Assembly: GCA_021018815.1 (NCBI GenBank)
Contig: JAITYX010000053.1
Location: 2,552,001-2,616,000 of the forward strand
DNA: 64,000 bases
Reading direction: 5' to 3'
DNA from: Talinum fruticosum
Taxonomy: Eukaryota; Streptophyta; Magnoliopsida; Caryophyllales; Talinaceae
Shown here piece by piece: positions 32,634 to 43,140 of the stretch; the stretch's first letter is position 1, and the number at the start of each line of letters is the position of its first letter. Position numbers and translations under genes: made by a program. The notes under the pieces are model-generated. The model searched no databases. It was not told the DNA's origin and worked only from the letters and a program-made list of their open reading frames with translations.

Positions 32634-34089
32634 TAAACTTTTAAGAGGGCGAAACTTGAAAATTTGAGTAGTGAGTTTTAATGTTGTGCTTGCATTAGAC
32701 ATCCTGCATTTAACGACCTTTGAGCTAGTTTAAATACTATTTTTGGACCACTAGGAAAACTTTATTGTACCCCTTGCTTACTCTTTATGGAGAGAGGCTC
32801 ACACTCGATTCCTTTAGGCGGGCCCAACTAGGCTTGATTGCCCGAGGAAACGGTACCTCCTCCCTCATAGCATGCACTCTTAAACTAAAGCTTTTGGTTT
32901 ACCGAGAGGCATCGAGAATTTTGGTTGGTATCCTTACCCGTGGACCCCATAAAGGACCAAATTCTCGGACTATCCGTCACCATCTATCTAACCTTTTGAA
33001 CTCTTTGACCACGAGAACCTTTTGGACTTTTAGGTGGACCCTTGACTTCATTTACATGCTTGAAGTAGTATGTGTGTTTTAGATTTAATCTTTTATTTGT
33101 GAGCCTTTAGGGATAGGAGAGGAGCGCTGATTAGACCCTTTCATGGGTGAAAATAAAACACTTTAATGAATTTCCTAGAGTCAGTCCATTATGTCCATTT
33201 AGCCAAAAGTCAAAATTCCTTCTCTTGTTAGAGTTAGTTCATTGTTCGCATTTCCGTGTCATTCTAAAATTTTTCTTTTAGTAGTCTAACTAGTTGCTTT
33301 CTTTGAAAGGGTCCTACCGAAAGTCCCCTTTTCTTTTTTAATTGTCTAGTCCTCTCTTCCTTTTGCATTCCCATTCTCCATTTGCATTAGCCAAATAAAA
33401 TCATCTCATATTAGGTGAGTCCATTTGCATTAACCAAATAAAATCATCTCATATTAGGTGAGTCCATTTGCATTAGCCAAATAAAAAAAAGTAATCTCAT
33501 ATTAGGTGAGTCCATTTGCATTATCCAAATAAAAAAAAAAAAGTCATCTCATATTAGGTGAGTCCATTCACATTAGCCAAATAAAATCATTTCATATTAG
33601 GTAAGTCCATGTGCATTCATTCTTTGCATTTACATTTAGTCCAAAACTAATTCATCTTGAATAAGGAAATGCACTATCATATAGAAAACATATTTTCTTT
33701 AAGGATTAGTCATTCATTAGATTATCATCTCAATTACGTCCCGCATCATATCATCATCGTATTCTTTATGTGCATCCAAATAAAAAACATCCTTAGTATC
33801 TTTGGGTCTCGCGCTTAAGTCCCTTCCTCCTAAAAGTGATCTTCTCTCACATGGTCCTAAACCTCATCCTTTGGGCTGCAGAATAAGGAAGTCTACGACA
33901 ACCGAGTATCATCGAAATCCAAGCTTTAAAGGGTTAGAACGCCTCACTAAGGAGTCCGACAAGTTTTCTTTTCTTTCTACTCCGCGGTCTACATCGAGTA
34001 CAACAAGCTTCGGTGCACACTACACCGTCACAATCTATACCTTGTTATTAGGCAATACCTAGAAAGAGTTCCCTTCCAATGGATCCTAA
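32634..34089 (+). other. 5' leader of Tat element
   Basis: About 1.5 kb before gag-like coding. It holds the A-rich minisatellite at 33378-33606. Short frames here (for example 32765-33082, 33802-34062) show no family resemblance. Confidence 0.5.
33378..33606. repeat. Five-unit minisatellite in Tat leader
   Basis: Five tandem units of CCATTTGCATTAGCCAAATA + A-run + TCATCTCATATTAGGTGAGT, starting at 33378, 33421, 33464, 33512 and 33564, with spacings 43, 43, 48 and 52. The length differences come from expansion of the inner A-run. A partial sixth unit starts at 33607. Each unit ends in GGTGAGT, a perfect splice-donor-like word. Confidence 0.9.
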
Positions 34090-35300
34090 CCCATAGCAAG
34101 TATCTTAACCTCGGTTTACTTAATTAGAATATAGCTAGGGTGGAAACTAGATTGAATGATCAAGAGGAACATATGTCATCTATATCGAGGGATCTTAAAA
34201 CTATCATAAGGGCTATTAAGGCTAGTAAAAGAGATGAGGAAGTTGAACGTTTGTAAAGGGAATAGGCCTTGGAAGTTGAACATTTGAGAAGGGAAACGAC
34301 CTTGGTTCCGCCAACTCCACCTATCTTTTTTCCTCCACGTAGTCCTAAACGTGAATCCCTTAAACGCGAATCAAATCTCAACCTCGATCCCCGTATAGAT
34401 CGGATAGAACAAATGTTAAGGGAGTTATCCATGTTCGAGTAATCACAACTTTGATCATAAGGGATTCACTTTAATCCCTAAAGGTAAACTACCTCCTAAG
34501 TTTACCATGCCTGGATATTAAATTCAAAGGTTACGAGAATCCCCATCATCATGTACGCAACTTCTTAGGAGCAATGACTCTTAATAACATTCCTAAAGAC
34601 ATGTACCACATCATCTTCCCTGTACGTTCGACACTCGAAGTAATGAAATGGTACAATGCGGTTGACCCACGCAAGGTTGCCAACTGGACTGATATGTGCA
34701 AGGAGTTCCTCCATCAGTATTCCTATAACATTGATATGCATGTTACCCTTAGAGACTTGGAATTAATCAAGCAAGGCAAGAAGGAGAGATTTACATATTT
34801 TCTTACCAAATGGAGAGCAAAGGCAGCCCATATGGTTGATCGACCCTCTAAAAAGACCAAGTTTGAATCATCGTACAAACCCTTTAGCCCCCAATTACAA
34901 TCAAGACCTCAAATTTTTACCCATGATGAACTTCTCAACCCTTAGAGATGCTAGTTTGTTGATAGAAGAAGATATGTCTATTGTGACCACAAAAGTCGCG
35001 ACTAGGTCTAGAGGTAATTATCATTCTAAAGATAAGAAAACCTCCAATATAGGCAATGCTAGTAGGAGTGCAGATGTCAATGCCCTCAACAGGTATACCG
35101 ACTACACTCCTATTTATACTACCTACACCAAAGCCCTTGATCGACTCTTGGAAAAGGGGAAGATAGAGTTGCCACTGTTAGAGCGAGAATCGAAATTGCG
35201 AAACAATCCAAAAATTGGGATGTGGGAAAATTTTATAAATACCATCATGCATGAGGATACGATCTCGAAAAGTGTTGGACATTCAAGAATAAACTAGAAA
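34090..35300 (+). pseudogene. gag: Gag of Tat element
   Basis: Capsid precursor. The N-terminal part (34130-34440) is Glu/Arg-rich, with one TAA at 34256, and ends in an 'ArgIleGluGlnMetLeuArgGluLeu' helix. The retrotransposon gag core is at 34560-34850: the LysTrpTyrAsnAlaValAspPro block, TrpThrAspMetCysLysGluPheLeuHisGlnTyr, and PheThrTyrPheLeuThrLysTrpArgAlaLysAlaAla, all standard in Tat gag. After a frame change the sequence runs to about 35297, including a TyrThrPro...LeuAspArgLeuLeuGluLysGlyLysIleGluLeu block that precedes the protease in this lineage. No clear zinc knuckle is visible. Interrupted by stops and frameshifts. Confidence 0.75.
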
Positions 35301-36570
35301 GCATGTTTTGAAATGGCCAACTACCATTGCCTAAGGCTGCTCAGAAACTAAGCAATAATAAAAACCCTTTTAGCGGCACGTTAGCCATTTTCATCGAACC
35401 CATTCCAGGTCGGTGTTATCCGTCTATTCTTATCCGAGATGTTAAAAGTCAAAACCACTTCTTAGCTTACCTCTATTAGATCTAAAAGTCAAGGGGCAGT
35501 GGGTAAGTAATGAAGAAGATGTCTACGAAACAAGAGGCAAAAACGACAATAATAATGACGTCTTCTAGGGCACACCACTCTTGGAAGAAGAAGAATTTTG
35601 GGGAGACACTAAAAGTCTTACAATTTAGTTCCTTACTAGATCTGGACGGCACAATGCACCCTTGGGTCCACAACAGACTCAGGAAGCCCTAAAAGAGCCT
35701 GAAGCTACAAAAGAAGAAGACCTAATCCTTAAGCAACTCTAGAAATTAAAAGTCGATATCTTAATTTAGCAATTAATATATGTTTCCCGAAACATAGATA
35801 GGCTTTAATCGATGCACTTAGTAAGATCGAAGTCTCTCCTCAAACCACGCTAGAGGAAGTAGTAGAATTGGTTAACAGTAGGGATGGAACCATTACCTTT
35901 GATTAGAAGGATCTCCCGGAAGAAGTCGTTGCACACAACAATGCCCTTTACTTAACCATAACTTGCATCAATGAGTTTGTTCCCCTAATCTTGGTAGATA
36001 ATGGATCGCGAGTAAACGTATGACCCTGGAGAACTTCTAAAAGGTTAGGAATTATGGAGCAACAACTCTCTAAACAAACTGTCCATCTTCGAGCTTATGA
36101 TAATTCTAAAAGAACAAGATGTGGGAACAGTGACCTTGCCAATCAATATAGGGCCAGTGGAAATGAACATCGAATTCCAAGTCCTAGATATTCCAGCGAC
36201 CTTCAATTTACTTCTAGGATGCCCTTGGTTATATGATCATCGAGCGGTGCCCTCTACACTACATCGAAGGTTAAGATGATCATCAAAGGTCAAGTTATAA
36301 CCGTCAATTGGGATAACCTTTGTGCTACTATCACCTCCAAAGAATCCGTAGTTGAGATCGAGCACGATGCTAATGATGAGGAATTGTACGGAATCGAGCC
36401 GTCACTCGCCTTCGAAAAGGATAAAGCACCTTTAAACTTTAATCCTTATGACAACCCTAGTGTCCATTCGATGCTTAGGAAGAAGGGGTATTTTCCGGAT
36501 CTTGTTGTAGGCCGAAGGCATACCACCCTACTTTTCCACCCCTTGAACCCACTAATAATTATAACTTTGG
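35301..36570 (+). pseudogene. pro: Aspartic protease region of Tat element
   Basis: Polyprotein-processing protease. An AspAsnGlySer active-site motif lies at 35997-36008, the variant usual in Tat elements (DNGS for the canonical DTG/DSG), with a stop codon (TGA) a few codons later. Downstream in shifted frames: the ValArgAlaTyrAsp-like block, LeuProIleAsnIleGlyProVal, PheGlnValLeuAspIle, ThrPheAsnLeuLeuLeuGlyCysProTrp (ILG-type block, with Cys where Arg is usual), and AlaValProSerThrLeuHis (36120-36270). The segment 35301-35900 is a degraded linker. 36276-36575 is the protease-RT linker. Non-functional in this copy. Confidence 0.75.
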
Positions 36571-37479
36571 ACTAGGCTATCAACCTACTGCTAAGGAAAT
36601 AGCTCAAGCCAAGTGGAAAATTCAAGTAAAGAGGACTGCACCGCACACAGTCCGCTCTATCAAGCCCTTTCCCTATACTCTTAATGGGCGGTTTCTAAGA
36701 GAAGGAGACAACTTCCCTTATTATGGTTTTCCCGAACCCTACTATATCAAGGAAATAGGCATCCCGGTACCTAGTCTAGAGATTTTCAATGACTTCTATA
36801 TTCCGGAAAAAGAGGCACCTTACCTCCTTAAAGAGGGACAATCCACATCGACTGGACCAATCTCACTCGGGAACAATCTTTTCGGTCTTCTATTCCGACA
36901 AGAGGGTAACGTAGAAGCGAATTCGGTCTCGGTACTATCACGAGCTATGTTGCACTCATAGTTTGATCCATCAAGGTTCATCACCGATGTTGATAATGAA
37001 AGGTCCAAGCATGTTACTTAGATTGACGCCGAGGAGGGCTAGGAATTTGCTATCGGTCTAAGAGAGTATCCTCTTTCGGAGTCTAGTGCTAGGGATCGGA
37101 CTTCTTCTTCTATTATTTGTAATTCTTTCCCTAATTCTATTTACGAGTCTAATGTACTTTTTGCTTCATTTAATGAAATGAACATTTCCACTTATTCTTT
37201 GCCTCCTCTTGCTCTTAATTGTTTTGCCTCTAATGATAAATAAGAAATTCATAAAAAAACTAATAAAAGCTATGGAAGATCATGAAAATCGCTCACCAAT
37301 AATAGAGGAAACAATAACAATTAATTTGGGCCCAGTTGATCAACCCCAAGAAGTTAAGATTGGGAAAACCTTAGATCCAGTAAGAGTAGAAGCAATTTAC
37401 TTCTCTCTTTATAGAATTCATAGATGTCTTTGCATGGTCCTACAAAGACATGCCGAGTATAGATCTAAGTATAGCATAA

Positions 37480-38330
37480 CACAAAATTCTGCTTCACAAA
37501 GATGCTCGACCGGTTAAGAAGAAGTTAAAGAGGATGAAGCCAGAATGGGCTTTGAAGATTAAGGAAGAGGTTCGAAGCGGTGGAAGCTAGGTTCATTAAG
37601 GTAGTTCACTACCCTTAGTGGGTAGCAAATATAGTTCCGATCCTGAAGAAAGATGGCGGGATTCTTATGTACGTCGACTTTAGGGATCTAAACAAGGCTA
37701 GTCCTAAAGATGATTTTCCAATTGCCTCATATTGATCTCCTCGTAGATAATACAGCAGGTCATGCTTTGTTATCATTCATGGATGATTATGCTGCGTATA
37801 ATCAGGTGAAGATGGCTTAAGAAGATATGGAGAAGACGACCTTCATCACTCAATGGGGGACTTATCTGTTATGTGGTGATGCCATTAGGGCTCAAGAATG
37901 TCGATGCAATGTATCAAAGGACAACAGCAAGTCTATTGCATGATATGATCTATAAAGAAGTTGAAGTTTACGTAGATGATATGATCATAAAATCCAAAGA
38001 TAGGGCGGGGCATTTACCCAGCTTGAGAAAATTCTTCCATAGACTCGGGAAGTACAACATGCATCTTAATCCTCAAAAGTATGCCTTTGGAGTGACCTCG
38101 GGTAAACTGTTACGCTATGTTCTCGGTCTTAGACGAATTGAAATTGATCTATGCAAGATCAAAGCCATTAAGGAGATCCCTCCATTAAGCACAGAAAAAG
38201 AGATAAAGGGTTTCCTAGGACGTTTACGAGTACATCAGTCATCTCATATCAAAACTAACTATGGTCTGTGAATCTATTTTCAAGAAATTAAAGAAAGGAT
38301 ATGAGCCCATTTGGGGTACCGAGTGCTAAC
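37480..38330 (+). pseudogene. pol: Reverse transcriptase of Tat element
   Basis: RNA-dependent DNA polymerase copying the element. Recognisable motifs: ArgArgMetLysProGluTrpAlaLeuLysIleLysGluGlu (about 37525-37570), Val.LysLysAspGly...TyrValAspPheArgAspLeuAsnLysAlaSer-ProLysAspAspPhe (37640-37720, motif A/B region), GlyTyr-type palm residues near 37760-37860, the MetProLeuGlyLeuLysAsnValAspAlaMetTyrGln block (37880-37920), and the catalytic TyrValAspAsp at 37969-37980. Stops near 37615, 37820 and elsewhere and several frame changes disable it. 36576-37479 is a degraded connecting region with no clear domain. Confidence 0.88.
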
Positions 38331-38740
38331 AAGCATTCGAGAAGGTTAAGGAATACCTGGCTAATCCTCCAGTGTTAGTTCTACCACAATCGTGGAAACC
38401 TTTATTCCGTCTCACCATGATGGAAACGGCTATGGGAGCCAGGTTAGCTCAACGAGACGAGAAAGAAGAACGCGCGATCTACTATCTAAGTAAGAAGTTC
38501 CTGGATTATGAGACTAGATATATGCCATTAGAAAAGACGTCATTGGAATTAGTCCGGGTTACCAAGAAGCTCGGGCACTACATGTTAGCTCACACGATAC
38601 ATGTGGTGGCACCTATGGATTTTATTAAGTACATACTTGAGCAACCGACTATCAGCAATAAGATAGCCCGATGGATCTGTCATACTATCGAACTCGAACT
38701 CAAGTTCGTTCCTCAAAAAGTATCAAAGGAAGGATAGTGT
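38331..38740 (+). pseudogene. pol: RNase H of Tat element (Gypsy-type)
   Basis: RNase H directly after RT: a LeuPhe..LeuThr block at about 38402-38420, ThrAlaMetGlyAlaArgLeuAlaGln, AlaIleTyrTyrLeuSerLysLysPheLeuAspTyrGluThrArgTyr...LeuGlu (38475-38545) and the HisTyrMetLeuAlaHis..HisVal block (38575-38605). The open frame 38372-38737 is 121 codons. It ends in a TAG that separates it from the second RNase H. Confidence 0.8.
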
Positions 38741-38761
38741 CGGAATTCTTAGCTGATCCGC

Positions 38762-39250
38762 ATGTGCCTAAATCGGAACCCCGAACACCTTGACTTTCTA
38801 GATGAAGACATTTTGCAAGCAGAGGTGGACGTTTGGACAATGTACTTCAATGGCGCTTCCAATAGAAAGGGCTTTGGATTGGGAATTCTTTTAGTCTCAC
38901 CGGAAGGAGCACATACTCCCATTTCAGTCAAACAAGACTTTGAAGTCACCAATAACACTGTAGAGTACGAAGCTTGCATCATAGGACTTGAAGCTACTAT
39001 AGAGATCGGGGTCAAGAATATCGGGGTTTTCGGTGACTCCGGCTTGATCATCAACCAGATTTCGCAAAGGTGGAAGGTGTGTAGTGAAGCCTTGGCACCC
39101 TACTAAGCATACTTGATAGAATTGTCTAAGCCCTTTAAGAACATCTCTTTCACTTTCCTTGCTAAGGATGATAATCAATTTGCGGATGCACTAGCTAAGT
39201 TAGCATCCATGATCAATATCTCTACCAAGCATTTATTCAATGCCCGTTGA
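38762..39250 (+). pseudogene. pol: Second, archaeal-type RNase H of Tat element
   Basis: The Tat lineage carries an additional RNase H (aRNH). Seen here: TrpThrMetTyrPheAsnGlyAlaSerAsnArgLysGlyPheGlyLeuGly, AsnAsnThrValGluTyrGluAla and PheGlyAspSerGlyLeuIleIle, then AlaAspAlaLeuAlaLys near 39180-39205. In active copies the first motif reads PheAspGlyAla; here the catalytic Asp is Asn (codon at about 38849), which would inactivate it even without the TAA at 39104. Confidence 0.85.
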
Positions 39251-39589
39251 CATTAAGCAATGGAGTCATCTTGCACACATGTGTACATTAGAAGTGTCTA
39301 ATACTGACCATACCAGTTGGTATCATGATATTTATTAGTATCCGGATAAGCAAGAGTATCCCTTGGACTTCACATCTAGAGCCCAATGAGCCATCAGGAC
39401 GTTGGCCGCCCAATTCTTTATCAATCGAGGGCAACTATTTAAGAACACCAATTCTGGGATTAGCTTACTTTGTGTCAAACAACATGAAGCAAAGAGCATC
39501 ATGGAGGAGGTTCATGGTGGGGAGTGTGGACCTTATATGAATAGTAAGATGTTGGTCTAGAAGGTTCAAAGACTCGATTATTTCCGGTC

Positions 39590-40560
39590 AACCATGATGT
39601 AGGACTATCATGATTTTGTTAGAAAGTGCCATAAATATCGGGTGTATGCAAATTTACAACACCAACCACTCGTCATTTCTCACAACGTTAGCTTCACCCT
39701 GGCCATTTTTGGTTTGGGGTATAGACATTATTGGAAAGGTGACTCTAAAGGAACAGGCGGTCATGAATTTGTGTTAGTAGTAATCGACTATTTCACAAAA
39801 TGGGTAGAGGAAGCTTCTTATGCAACTTTGACGTCGAAACAAGTAGCCAAGTTCATTACCGAAAATATCATCTGTCGTTATGGGGTGTCCCACGAGCTAA
39901 TAAGTGATCATGGTAGCCATTTTAAGAAGGAAGTAGCAAATTTATTGGATAAGTACAAAATTCAACATCATAAATCTTCCCCGTATCACCCTCGGACCAA
40001 CAGAGTAGTTAGGGCCACTAATAAAAATATTCGTAAAATAGTGGAGAAAATGGCAGTTACCTATAAGGATTGGCCCGACAAATTGCCTTTCGCCTTGTGG
40101 GGTTATAGAACTTCTATTAGAGCCTCTATGGGAGCAATGCCTTACTCTCTAGTTTATGGCATAGAAGCGAGTCCTTCCAATCGAGATTGTCATTCCCTCA
40201 TTAAGGATAATTATTGAGAGCTAAATTCTAGAAGTAGAATGGGCCAAAGCACGCTATGAGGAATTAGTATTATTGGATGAGAGGTGCCTCAATGCCTTAC
40301 ATAATGTCCAAATATACCAGGCTTGCATGTCTTAGGAATTTATTAAGAAAGTTAAGCCTCAAAATCAGTAAATTGGGATTTGGTCCTTAAGGAGAAAAGA
40401 GCACCAATTTAGTACCTACGAGGAAAATTTAAGCCCAATTGGCAAGGCTCGTTTGTACTTAGACAGATCTTACCTAGCGGAGTGGTCAAATTATTTGATT
40501 TGAACGGAGAAGAGATTTTTCAGTACACCAACTTAGATTAATTGAAGAAGTACTATGTCT
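39590..40560 (+). pseudogene. pol: Integrase of Tat element
   Basis: Catalyses insertion of the cDNA. The longest open stretch (39642-40217, 191 codons) holds the integrase core: ValValIleAspTyrPheThrLysTrpValGluGluAlaSerTyr (first Asp), IleSerAspHisGlySerHisPhe (second Asp; HisGly where AsnGly is usual) and the AsnLysAsnIleArgLysIleValGluLysMet block. In the third motif, normally Asn-Gly-x-x-Glu-Ala, the residues read Asn-Arg-Val-Val-Arg-Ala, so the catalytic Glu is Arg. After 40217, shifted frames continue with the GluTrpAlaLysAlaArgTyrGluGlu and LysPheLysProAsnTrpGln.GlyPro/Ser-type C-terminal blocks, to a stop near 40560. Confidence 0.88.
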
Positions 40561-41086
40561 AGCATGCCCCTAGGCAGATAGCCGAGCCCAGCCCAACTAG
40601 GCTAGGCCATGACGGACGCCGACCACCACCCGGACAACGGTGAGCTGGCCAGTGCCACGGTTTTCCCTTTGATTCTCGTATTCATCTTTAAAGTGTCGGA
40701 TTATCTCGGTTCCCTTATTTAGTTAGTGGATGACCTAATTAGGCGGTCCATCGGTGTCTTTTATTTATTTTAAGGGTGGTCCAATTAGGCGGTCCAATTT
40801 ATCCAATTTTGTTTTTACCTCTAAGTGAGCAATAATAATACTTAGTTTTATTTAATAGAAGGTAAGCCTACTACTTACATAAATACATAGCTAATAAAGG
40901 GAAATAAGTATTTGCAAGCATATTACTTGTAAAAGTACTAATAACATTGTTCTAAACAGGCCAAACTAAACCTCCCTTTCTTTTATTCTATCCTAACTTC
41001 TATCCGAAGAGTCTTAGCCCTAGTTTATCTTTACTTTCAGTCCTTTAGGGTTACTAGACTCAGCTTCTTCATCCCGGTGCATTCCT
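40561..41086 (+). other. Spacer between pol and antisense genes
   Basis: No gene recognised. Includes repeated GGCGGTCCA words (40743-40795). Confidence 0.4.
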
Positions 41087-42610
41087 TCAGTTCTTGAATC
41101 CGACGGGCTTTTTTTCTTCATCTTCTTTGGCTTCAATTTCTCTTTGACATTCGCATTCAGCCATCCGAGGGTTTATTTCGCAAATTTGGATTGGGGCAGC
41201 AGCAGGGACAGTTTCTTCAGGATCCATCTCTCTAAGTATTAGTGTCTTCCGCAGTTGGGGGTCCACTTCCATTATCCATTATAAATAATAGGAAGAAATA
41301 GAGGTGTTGTGAATGCCTTCAGGTGTCAACAACTTCAAGCAAACTCCTCCAAGTATTCAAGCCACAACTTGGTCCGTTTAGAGCTACCATGCCCTTTGAA
41401 CAAGTCAAAGGTAGCTAGCTAGATACGATCCAATAAGTGTATTATTTGGTCTCTTCATATCTGCCATACCACACGGCTAGGGAAGTATTACGTGTTATTT
41501 GCTAAGCCTAGTACACGTATAAATGGGTATTGTGAGGTATGTGTTTTGAATTGGGACACCTTGCGAGTGCTTAACATACCAAAGTAGATCGTTACTCGTG
41601 ATTCTTAAGGCATTCCTCCCACCAAGAAGCCAGGTGATCGGCTACCACCGCTTTTCGTTTTCACCGGCGGACGTGAATCGCTAAGTACATACCAACTCTT
41701 GAAGGAGCTTGAATCGGCTTTAGGTGCTCCATTAACCGGATCCGCACATCATAGATGCAAAATCAAATATTAGTGTCATGCACGGTCAAGGTCTAATCTT
41801 TTAGGCCCAACAGGAGCAAACTCAAATAAAAATAAAAATTACGACAACTGGACAAAAACGAAAGTTAGAGTCTTTAGGCATGAACCGGAGGTGTCTCGGC
41901 CTCGGGCGTCGAACAACCGCCTTATGGCTGGTGCTGCCGACTGGTGCACGTTGTTTGCTTTTATTTGTCGATTTTTGCTTAGCTGTAATAACAGGGGCTC
42001 TTGTAGAAGTTTTCCTCGAATTTACTTCAACCCGGTCTAAATCGATGATTGTTTCAAGCAACTATTAGAGGCGTTAGGGAACAATAATCCTCTAAGCTGT
42101 TCTACTAGACTCAGTAAGGCCGTTGGTGCCAAATCCTCATGGCCTCCTACCAGCGAGAACTCGCCCTTCAAATAGGTGATAATAGCTCGCTGCCTCGGGA
42201 TGATAATAGATTCAGATATACGCGAACATGTTTCGATAATGTTTCATTAGATTGGTCGAGACTTACCCGGTTCCCAATAAGAATCCACCATAGATTTTTA
42301 TTGCTCGGTTCAGCAAGTATATATATTTCTCATGAAGATTTTCTTAGGATTGAGGTATAACTGGTTTTTTTCGCCTAAAACCGCCTAATATGGCATCGAA
42401 TTCTTCGAGCAGCGGGCACAGTTCCTTATCCCTAAACCTAAAGACGTGGTGGTGAGGATCCTAATAGGCCACAACGGCTCTTAAGAAGGTCCAATAGACC
42501 TTCACCACGCGAATGCTGAAAAGGACATTAAGCCCATAATTGGTTAAGCCAAATCTATCCATATTACTCATCTCATGCATCCACCGTGTTAACTCGGTCA
42601 TAAAGTTCAT
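41087..42610 (-). pseudogene. Antisense DUF7745-like gene of Tat element
   Basis: From the ATG at 42610 the minus strand reads a block with TrpMetHisGluMet, AsnTyrGlyLeuAsnValLeuPhe, ValTyrTrpThrPheLeuArgAlaValValAlaTyr, a TAG where this family has Trp, AspProHisHisHisValPheArgPheArgAspLysGluLeu and LeuLeuGluGluPheAspAlaIleLeu. This resembles the plant DUF7745 family (a 'WDP...F.F...EL.PT.EE' pattern), known from TE-encoded proteins of unknown function. Downstream, 41822-42061 is a basic, Lys/Arg-rich open segment and 41087-41272 an acidic C-terminal-looking segment; how these join is unclear. A TATA box stands at 42710-42717. The premature TAG and further stops indicate decay. Family assignment from memory of the motif pattern. 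Confidence 0.55.
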
Positions 42611-42709
42611 GGTTTTATTTTTGAATGGAAGAAGAGGATACGGTATGCTCTTAGTTTGGTTCGCCGAAGTCTTTCATGTTTGTATCTCTTTAGCATAACA
42701 AGTGGATCC

Positions 42710-42717
42710 TATTTATA
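42710..42717 (-). promoter_or_regulatory. TATA box for antisense DUF7745-like gene
   Basis: The minus strand reads CCTATAAATAGG, about 100 bases upstream of the ATG at 42610. Two short upstream ATGs (42695 region and 42677) would make tiny uORFs. Confidence 0.55.
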
Positions 42718-43140
42718 GGAGTTTTTCTGGAGTTATTAGAGTCCCACTACGACTCTATCACCAAGCAATCACAAATGCCCTAGGATTTCCGGATGGCGAG
42801 GCACCAGCCACGTGCACGACCCCGGTCCGGCTCGTTTCACGGTTTTCTTCGGCTCGAGCAATCCTCGGACCATCCCCAGCCCACGGCACACACCATGTTA
42901 TTATTTTGGACCTGCATTTAAGATTTTTTCGTTTTTCTTTTTATTATTTTCTTTTAGGGGGAATGGGGGCTAGTGCAAATTTTTTTAATTTGTCTTTGTA
43001 ATTTTTCCTAAGTTGGGTTCATCATACTAAATAAAAGAATGCATTTTTAGACTTGAGTCTTGCATCTCATCCCATTACATAAGTGCCCTCATTACAAAGC
43101 AAATATTACATTAATAACAAAGCACCCTACAAGGGACCCA
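42718..43140. other. Spacer between the two antisense genes
   Basis: Promoter region of the DUF7745-like gene and 3' flank of the PMD gene. Includes a T-rich stretch (42911-42955). No gene. Confidence 0.4.

Noticed and set aside
33378..33606. CRISPR-like array
   Set aside because: The units are contiguous tandem repeats with no unique spacers, in a plant retroelement leader. It is a minisatellite.
41880..42068. 62-codon + strand ORF opposite the antisense gene
   Set aside because: Shadow of the Lys/Arg-rich minus-strand frame at 41822-42061.
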